This document shows positions 57,229-64,000 of a DNA stretch of 64,000 bases, piece after piece. Within the stretch, counting starts at the first letter, position 1. Every line of letters begins with the position of its first letter. Below the pieces are notes generated by a model. It worked only from the letters and a program-made list of their open reading frames with translations. It searched no databases and was not told the origin of the DNA. The stretch comes from Litomosoides sigmodontis (Eukaryota; Nematoda; Chromadorea; Rhabditida; Onchocercidae), in assembly GCA_963070105.1 (NCBI GenBank), contig OY718804.1, positions 2,086,817 to 2,150,816 on the forward strand, read 5' to 3'. The position numbers and the translations under genes are program-made.

Positions 57229-58327
57229 TCAGTCTGGATTTGAATCTGAATCTGAATCCGAGTCTGAATCTGAATCTGAATCAACAGCTCCATTATTCAA
57301 AAATATCTGAATCTCTTGATCGAACAATTTTAGCGATAGTGTACTTGTTTCCCACGGCTTAACATTCATATATTTTCTTATCATTTCATCAATACCATCT
57401 TTGTTGCACCTATCCTTGTGACATGCACAAATGCGCCAGTGATTATTCGGTATTGCACTTGCAAGACACATTTCAAACTATAAATGAATTTAAATTTTAA
57501 CTATTTTCAGAATGCATACTTTAACCTAATAATTATGCACAAAAGATTTCAGTTTTTTATCAAATTTTTCTTTGAAAAAAAAAAAGAAAGCAGAAGCACA
57601 TTTGTAGTTTACCTCACAATACTCCATGATCTTTTCATTACTAAACTGTCCCAAAAAGGGTAACCGATCAATCGGATGTACTCGAATGCCCGGATGTTGA
57701 AGTATAAGTGATTGCAAATCATCTCGACAACCGCCTACTTCAACACTGAACTCTCCAGATTGATCTGAAAAACAATTGAACTAAAAAATATTCGGATTCT
57801 CTGTGCAGCGAATGCGTAACTTTACTCTCCAAACTTTATGAATTTACATTTTGCATTCGTAGTTAAATTTACAAGGAAATGAATGCATTTCGAGCATGCG
57901 GTAGAAAATAAAAAGAATTAAATTGATTTTAGATTAATTTTAAAATTCACGTTTATTAACTCAAATTTAAGTACATTTATATCAGTTCATATTACATTAG
58001 CACTTAACAGTCTCATGTAGCCTTATGTTAACAGCCTAAATTGATTGTTTTCCTTCACATACAGAAGTCTCTCTCTCCTCCTCTTTCTCTCTCTCTCTCT
58101 CTCTCTTCCAATTCTCTGCATCATTTAATTTGAATTTTAAAATGAGGTAAAATTACCAATAGTTATAGCTGAAAAGCAACAGCCATTGCCAACGGTGCAC
58201 TCCTCATACTCCCATTTTTTAATCGTTCCATTCACTTTTCGATAAGTTAAACATTCATTTTCAGCATTTGTCAACAATTGAAATGATTTTTGTCGCAATG
58301 AAAATTGTATTTCATTAATTAGTGACA
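57229..58327 (-). CDS. Secreted ten-cysteine three-finger-like protein 1 (5' exon missing)
   Basis: Three exons in transcript order: 58327-58157, 57764-57613, 57477-57229. They encode about 190 residues in the same phases as the neighbour at 60,373. Ten cysteines run ECLTY, ECTVGNGCCFSA, GGCRDD, EYCEFEMC, ICACHKDRCN. The closing CxC-x4-CN pattern resembles Ly6/activin-type receptor ectodomains. No transmembrane or kinase segment follows, so a secreted or membrane-tethered small protein is likely; function unknown. The first exon seen starts in mid-codon, so a short 5' exon with the start codon and signal peptide should lie upstream; I did not find it with confidence. The C-terminus is an acidic (Asp-Ser)n tail coded by a GATTCA repeat, absent from the paralogue. 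It ends at TGA 57229-57231. Confidence 0.7.
57238..57286 (-). repeat. Coding GATTCA hexamer repeat ((Asp-Ser)n tail)
   Basis: Six or seven GAT/GAC-TCA/TCG dicodon copies at the end of three-finger gene 1 encode an alternating Asp-Ser tail. This is a recent in-frame microsatellite expansion in a coding exon, and such acidic Ser runs are typical casein kinase 2 substrates if exposed to that kinase. Confidence 0.85.
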
Positions 58328-59599
58328 CTAAAATTTCAAAATACAATTTCAGCTTTTAATTTAACAATCGACTGATTGCAATTAAAACTCCAAATAAAAG
58401 TAATTCTTGTGAAAGAAATGTAAATTCTGAATTGAATTCAGTGAATTGCGAGCTTCATAGCACATGTTCAGCTTTATGTTCCTCAATAGTGTAACACAGG
58501 AAATTTTACTTAGCAAAAATATTCAAGTGAATGAGTGAAGAAAGGGAAGAAGGAAATTATGCGACTTCCGGTCAGTACATCTTCTCCGGTAAAAAAATAT
58601 CATTGGCCACAGCGAACCGGAACACATCGTTTTTATGCTTTTCACCTAACTCTAATTTGCAATTTAACTAACTTTAATAATTCATGTGTTATGCAAAAGT
58701 TCATTTAAATGAAGGAAGGATCGCTGACCAGTGATAAGCGATTTCGACTTTCATTCTAATTTGATGAAAGAAAGCAAAATTCAAACCTATAATTATTGCT
58801 GCACACTTTATCCTTGAGCACATTTTATAGGGCTTTTCAAAATTTTAGGCTTTCAATTTCAGCTCTCCTGAAAATTGCATTTAATCGCATATGAAAATTT
58901 TAGAAAACGAAGTGCCACATTACAATGCAACTGCTTCGAAATGAAGAGCAAGTAAGTGGGAAAAAAATTAAGTGGACAAATAGATATGGGCAAATTTCAA
59001 ACACATTTAACTGTTCGATTTAAAATTTACAATTAAAGTTAGCAATTAAAACACTTACTTACTTCTATCTCATTACATTATTACTACGTTCCTCTAGCAA
59101 TTATGATATATCAGTAGAAAGGATTTGTTTCAAACAAATTTGTCTAAAAATAGGAAAAATGCTGATCAAGCAGTGGAAGATTTTTTGCTTCAGTCATGCC
59201 AAGTCGTATTTCAAAAAAAAAAAAGAAAATTTGTAGAGTTAAAGTTAAGAACTAATTTCTTTCTCGACATTTTTCAAATCATAATGAAAGAAAAATGTTT
59301 TGAAATGATGTAGCCTTTTTGAAAATTCCCAGAAAGAAAAAACACCTAGAAATTGGCATTGACGGATGGAAGTGGAAAGCGATGAGGTCATTTAGAGGTC
59401 ATTATGATTGCTGTTGCGCTCGTGGTGAGTTTGAACAATTTAGCAAAACTAGAAAAAGTCATCACGCCTACGAAAGAATCAATCGGTCAGATTAAATCAA
59501 AAAACTTATATGTTAAAAAAAAATAGGTGCTAATTTATTTTCCAATTCTTGTCCTTAATTTATTAATTATTCCACTCAGTTCCATTTCACTTCCCTTTA

Positions 59600-59945
59600 C
59601 GATAGCTAATTTTTTGCATATCTCAAATATTTCAATAAATTCGTTTAAGTTGTGCATTACTAGAAAATTACACAATCTAAACATATTAAAATTTGTACAT
59701 TTTTAATATTTGCATGAATTCCTCTAAGTCATAAATGTATTTGGTATTTGAAATTTACATATCCGAAGTGTATTGATTTTTTTTATATTGAATATTTTAA
59801 ACATTTGAATGCTTTCATTTGAGTTCTATTTTAAATATTTGAAATCTACATACTTATAATATTTTAATAAATTTGTTTGGATTACATATTTTAAACATTT
59901 CGAATTTAAACATTTTAAATATTTTAATGAATTCATTCCACACAA
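59600..59945. repeat. Degenerate AT-rich satellite
   Basis: Six or seven diverged units of roughly 50-60 bp sharing ACATATTTTAAATATTTGAAT and AATAAATTCGTTT-like blocks between the two paralogous genes. The period is loose. Confidence 0.5.
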
Positions 59946-60231
59946 CGATCCTACAAAAATCTTGTCATTTCAATTAATTAACAAGGAACCGTTAATATCA
60001 ACTTCTTCTTAGGTATTTTGCAAAAGACTATTTAATAATCTTAGGATGCTATTCAATTCAGTTCGTTTTTCTTCTCATTATCACAAATAAGATTATTTTT
60101 TACAAATTAAACTTATATGACAAACTTATTTCACCTGTCATTAGCAATTACGAAAATATTTTAATTAAATTTAGAATATTAAAAAGCTTAAGTTATCATT
60201 TGCATATACTAAATAACATGAGTATGCATCA

Positions 60232-60237
60232 TTTATT
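60232..60237 (-). terminator. Candidate polyadenylation signal, three-finger gene 2
   Basis: TTTATT on the plus strand, 136 nt beyond the TGA stop at 60373-60375. Confidence 0.45.
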
Positions 60238-60372
60238 TGATGAATCTGAATTCGATTTTCACAATCTATCAAAATTTTAAATTCAAAGTTTCAAAATTCA
60301 AAAAATTAAAATTCACACATAGCTACATCACAATGTTTTTTTGCTTCTCTTTTTCGCTAATTTTTTCGCTTC

Positions 60373-61556
60373 TCATCCATTCATCAAAATTTTCACAGTT
60401 TGCTCTACCATATTTGCAAAATCAGGCGGCCGCTTTACACGTCCTCTCTGAACACGTTCCTGATAATCACGAATTGTATCATCAATACCTTTCATGTTAC
60501 AGTTATGCTCTTTACACGCGCATAAACGTGCTACGTCACGTGTGGTTGAGCGTTCAGTACACGTTCCTTCCTTAAACATTTCCTTCCTTAGCATTTTATT
60601 TCAATGGAAAATTTTGTTAGACATATAAATTTCAACTTTTATAATTTTTCAAACGTTTAAATTTCTCTTTTTTTTTGTTAATGCAAATAAATGAGAGTGA
60701 AATTTACATCACATATGTAGCTAGTGGTAATTGGTAGCATACTACCAAGTATTGGATGTGTTCCAACCATAAAACGATATTCATCTTCACAACCGCCGAA
60801 TTCCAGCGTTTCACCGGTTTGTTTATCTGTAAAACGCAAAAAGAAAAAACGGGTGAAGTAGTAATACTTTGAAATAATCAAAATTACAAAATTCCTAAAA
60901 TTCATTATTGAGAATAAATTTACACGCACATTTTTCACGGCGCAAAATTTGCGCTCTTCCACACTTCACGCATAACTTATCTTTTCAAAAAAAATAATAA
61001 TTCAAATATTTAATGCATGAAATTATTCTAAAAACATGTGCATGAAAAAATTACATTGATTATGACATACAATTTATTAAATTAATTAACCAAATGTGCA
61101 TTTAAATTTTTAGTTAATAATTTGTTAATTATTTTTGAATAAATCAGAATTAATTTACCGATAAATTGAGCATTGTAGCAACATGCATTACCAAGCATGC
61201 AATCATCCATCACACCTTTTCGCAATCGTCCATCTTTTTTTTGATACGTAAAACACGCTAATGACGTGCTAACAAATGGTTTTGGAATACCCATTGCCAT
61301 TTCATCATTTAATGAACAAATAAGCATGAACACTATAAACTTTACGTAAATTAATTTAAAAAAAAAAAGCGTATACAGAAATGTATGTGTATATTTTATC
61401 ACATAATCATCTCTGATAAAACTAGCAAATATCGACGGATAATTTCTTTGTTTTTTTCAAGCAAAAAATTTTTTATTACTAATTTAATTTTAATTAAATT
61501 GCACAAATCATAGACTGAAACTTACTATAAATGGTTTGCATCAATCCTACCATCAT
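60373..61556 (-). CDS. Secreted ten-cysteine three-finger-like protein 2
   Basis: Four exons in transcript order: 61556-61526, 61332-61159, 60826-60708, 60570-60373. They give 173 aa. The N-terminus (MMVGLMQTIYMFMLICSLN) is a plausible signal peptide split over the first intron. Ten cysteines follow in the same order as the paralogue at 57,229: ACFTY, DDCMLGNACCYNA, GGCEDE, YICDEGTC, LCACKEHNCN. A shared C-terminal GIDDTIRDY/GIDEMIRKY motif sits just after the last Cys. The last exon's acceptor (TTTAAG|GAAGG) was chosen because it restores the C-x4-C spacing of the paralogue; an acceptor 12 nt upstream keeps the frame as well. All intron phases agree between the two genes, so they arose by tandem duplication. 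Function unknown; Ly6/activin-receptor-like fold is inferred from cysteine pattern only. Confidence 0.78.
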
Positions 61557-61971
61557 TATCAGTCAATTGATTAGTGATAAGTGTTAGTCAACAATGATCG
61601 CTACAGCTAAATTTTTTTTATTCATTGATATACTCTGATCTGTGTGCAACGATTTTTTTGTTTTTTGGTGTCTTATCTATCTACGAATAGTTGGAGCAAA
61701 TTTTTATTTTAGAAATGCTAGTATCAGTGCAAACAATTTCAAAAAATCAAAATTAATTAATTTACCAATATATAACATTTGATTAAATTATTTTAGAGGA
61801 AAATTATGATTAAATTAAACAAAAATATAGCACTTTAATTAATTGAGAAATTATAACAGATGTTGTATATTGAAAGGTAAGATATTACTTTATTTCTGTG
61901 TAATTTTTAGCCACTTAATATTGTAAATGGAAAATTTCAGTTGGAAGAAATTTCGTTCGTAGCCACAGAGC

Positions 61972-61986
61972 GGTCAATATTTGACC
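61972..61986. promoter_or_regulatory. Inverted GGTCA half-sites, 5-bp spacer
   Basis: GGTCAATATTTGACC is a GGTCA/TGACC inverted pair, the half-site recognised by many nuclear hormone receptors. Spacing 5 does not match the classic 3-bp response element, so the regulatory reading is weak. Confidence 0.25.
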
Positions 61987-62386
61987 ACAGCTTGATGATG
62001 TGGCTAGCAGCAGCACCACAACACCATAGCATCTGATAGCTAACCTGTCTATCCACAGATATATCTCAGACAAAAAAGCTAGAAGCTCTTGCTTGCTAAC
62101 GAAACCGCGGTCGTACGCTTCGCTCTTTTGCTCTTTGAAAAAATCACTTTGAAAAATTCACACGATCGATCAGTGGGAAGGAACGATTTGAGAGCAAGGA
62201 GGTACAGGGAACGGTGTGTTTTGTTGTGTATGAGCATTTTAGAGCTTTCAAAATTTCACTTGCAATTTCTCCGTCCTGTAAAACGATCGTTGCACTTTTT
62301 TTAATACAAAATTTTTGCTTACAACTTTTTTTTTTACAATAAAATAAAAGCTTGTAATTACGATGCGCAATAAATTTATGTGAGCG

Positions 62387-62482
62387 TATGTGTGTGTGTG
62401 TGTGTATGTGTGTGTGTGTGTATGTGTGTGTGTGTGTGTGAGTGTGTGTGTGTGTGTTTGTGTATATATATATATATATATG
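62387..62482. repeat. (GT)n followed by (TA)n microsatellite
   Basis: Imperfect GT dinucleotides with TATG interruptions, then about ten TA dinucleotides. Simple repeat in the divergent intergenic region. Confidence 0.9.
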
Positions 62483-63158
62483 ATAAATTTTAAATTTGAG
62501 AGAAAAATATAACTGCAATAATTTGATTAGCATTATAGCTATCATTATCTGATTATAAGATTAACAACTTTTGTTTGAAAATAAATTTGATAAATTGTGG
62601 AATATTCACTTGCAAACTTTTGTGCATGAAGGAAAGCTGCATATTCATATGATTATCACGATTGATTTACATATTTATCATTATTAATGTCACTGTTAGC
62701 AACAAGCTTACTGTAATATATGCATGCATCAATTGTTCATGCATTCTTTTTTTGTCTGAATTTTGTTGAAATCTGTGTGTTTATTTTTGTGTATGTAAAT
62801 TAAAAATTTGAAATGAATGTTTGACATTTTCATTTTTGCACATCGTTTGATAATGTTTGGTAAAATTGAGAAAAAAAAAAGGAGCAAAAAATTTTCACAC
62901 TTGAAATTGGCGGATAAAATTTTGCAAGGAGTGAAATTTGATCGAAAATTCGAAAAATGATTAGTGATTAAAGTGAATTGAAGGAGAAGAGAAAAGGATT
63001 GTCGATATCAACAAGCTATCATCTATCAGTCATGCTTTGCAAGCATAGGAATGTGTAAAATGCATTTGTTATTTTCAACACTATTAATATCATCGCTATC
63101 ACTGTCATCATTATCACTGTTATCAGCAACAATAACAAGTTATCAATGTGAGCAACTG

Positions 63159-63190
<32 letters not shown>

Positions 63191-63660
63191 AGTGAATTGT
63201 GTGCACGTGTGTGCGTGTGTGTGTTGTTGAAATTTCAGTCTTAATTTCTTCAACTATTGCTATTTAGCCGCTTTGATATGCACATCATTCAATTGGAAAA
63301 AATGATAATTGTAGCGAAGTTTGTTAATTTTAATAATAGTAATTTTAATTAAAAATAAGAATGAGAAAAATTTTTTAAATTAAAATTAATATAACAAATG
63401 AATTTTTAATGTTATTACATTTGTTAACAAATAATTTTTGTTAAAATTATTTATGACATAGGAAGTTCTTTCAATAATTGTTGATTACAGAAAAAATTTA
63501 TTTAGTGAAATGAATGGATCGGTATCGGTTTTTTTGATGTAATGAAAATTGTTTGAGAGGAAAAAAAATGCCAAGTGAGAGTGAAAATAACAAATTCGTA
63601 AATTAAATTATTTTTGTTAAGTAATTAAATTATAATTTATGTATAATTTAAGTGAAATTA

Positions 63661-64000
63661 ATGCAACTCTTACTGCTATTGCTTCTACCAGCTTATACGT
63701 ATGGATTATTGGGTAGTAAAAAAAATGTTACCGTAGCAGGTGAATTTATGTGTGGTGGATCACCGTATAAAGGTATTACGGTAGAATTATGGGATGACAA
63801 CACACGTAAGACTTTCTTTTGTTTTTTTTTTTAAAAAAGATTTATTTTTATTAAATTAAATTTTTAGATGAATTAATGAATATTTTTATGCAATGTGAAT
63901 ATAGTGTTACTTGTTTTATTTAATTTAATGAGTAAATAATAATGATTTTTTTCCTGACTTAATTATATTAAGTGAACCTGGACAGTAAATTGGGTACAAC
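63661..64000 (+). CDS. Transthyretin-like (TTL) secreted protein, 5' part
   Basis: Exon 1 is 63661-63805 and exon 2 starts at 63973 and leaves the window. The joined frame is phase-consistent (C|TG giving Leu). The start is ATG 63661, since in-frame codons upstream give no other ATG. Residues 1-15 (MQLLLLLLLPAYTYG) are a clear signal peptide. The mature part begins KKNVTVAGEFMCGG then VELWDDNTLNLDSKLG. This is the usual opening of nematode transthyretin-like proteins: a beta strand with one Cys, then VxLWDxDxxxLDxxL. TTLs are small, abundant secreted proteins of nematodes. Most have unknown function; TTR-52 bridges dying cells to phagocytes. The rest of the gene, including the second conserved Cys pair, lies outside the window. 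Confidence 0.88.

Larger units (their letters stand above)
58328..60372. other. Intergenic region between the two three-finger genes
   Basis: Should contain the promoter and missing first exon of the left gene. A decayed AT-rich satellite occupies about 59,600-59,945. A minus-strand AATAAA at 60232-60237 probably serves the right gene. No other coding sequence supported. Confidence 0.55.
61557..63660. other. Intergenic region between divergent three-finger 2 and transthyretin-like genes
   Basis: No supported gene. Contains an inverted GGTCA motif pair (61972-61986), a block of GT repeats joined to (TA)n (62387-62482) and a CT tract near 63160-63191. Both promoters are expected here. Confidence 0.6.

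Noticed and set aside
61972..61986. Estrogen-response-like element
   Set aside because: Half-sites are correct, but the spacer is 5 instead of 3 bp; kept only as a weak motif.
62144..62545. Thr/His-rich 133-codon frame on the minus strand
   Set aside because: Driven by the GT/TA microsatellite at 62387-62482.

Overview
The window looks like nuclear DNA of a nematode. It is very AT-rich, with many homopolymer and (GA)n/(CT)n runs. Genes are split into many exons with worm-type splice sites (TTTTCAG or TTTTAG acceptors), and the gene content is nematode: a GAR-2-type muscarinic receptor, a transthyretin-like protein and small secreted three-finger proteins. A spirurid/filarial-type parasite is my best guess, but this is inference only. 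I found no bacterial genes, rRNA, CRISPR array or transposon coding sequence. Exon models were built by hand from reading frame, splice dinucleotides, intron phase and remembered family motifs. All splice phases close.

Layout: (1) 1,116-16,153 (+): a 17-exon gene for an ANKRD50-type protein of about 1,023 aa, a P-loop NTPase followed by a long ankyrin-repeat domain. (2) 19,653-40,884 (-): a 10-exon, 660-aa muscarinic-like acetylcholine GPCR closest to GAR-2. Its introns are swollen by three giant TAA/TTA arrays of about 1.4, 1.1 and 1.7 kb. (3) 46,894-55,362 (+): an 18-exon, about 775-aa cyclin T, the partner of CDK9 in P-TEFb, with two GC-AG introns. (4) and (5) 57,229-58,327 (-) and 60,373-61,556 (-): two tandem paralogues for small secreted ten-cysteine proteins of Ly6/activin-receptor ectodomain type. 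(6) 63,661-64,000 (+): the first exon and the start of the second exon of a transthyretin-like secreted protein, cut by the window end.

Genes 1 and 2 converge across 16.2-19.6 kb. Genes 2 and 3 diverge from a 6-kb region (41.0-46.9 kb). Genes 3 and 4 converge. Genes 5 and 6 diverge from 61.6-63.7 kb. They are independent nuclear genes with no operon-like spacing. Only genes 4 and 5 are related by descent.

The most unusual signals are in non-coding DNA. Two degenerate tandem arrays, in two different genes, begin exactly at a 5' splice site and so duplicate the donor several times. There is a 34-bp near-perfect hairpin and a pair of identical 16-bp TAATTA palindromes in ANKRD50 intron 1, and a triple 23-bp repeat immediately 5' of the receptor start codon.
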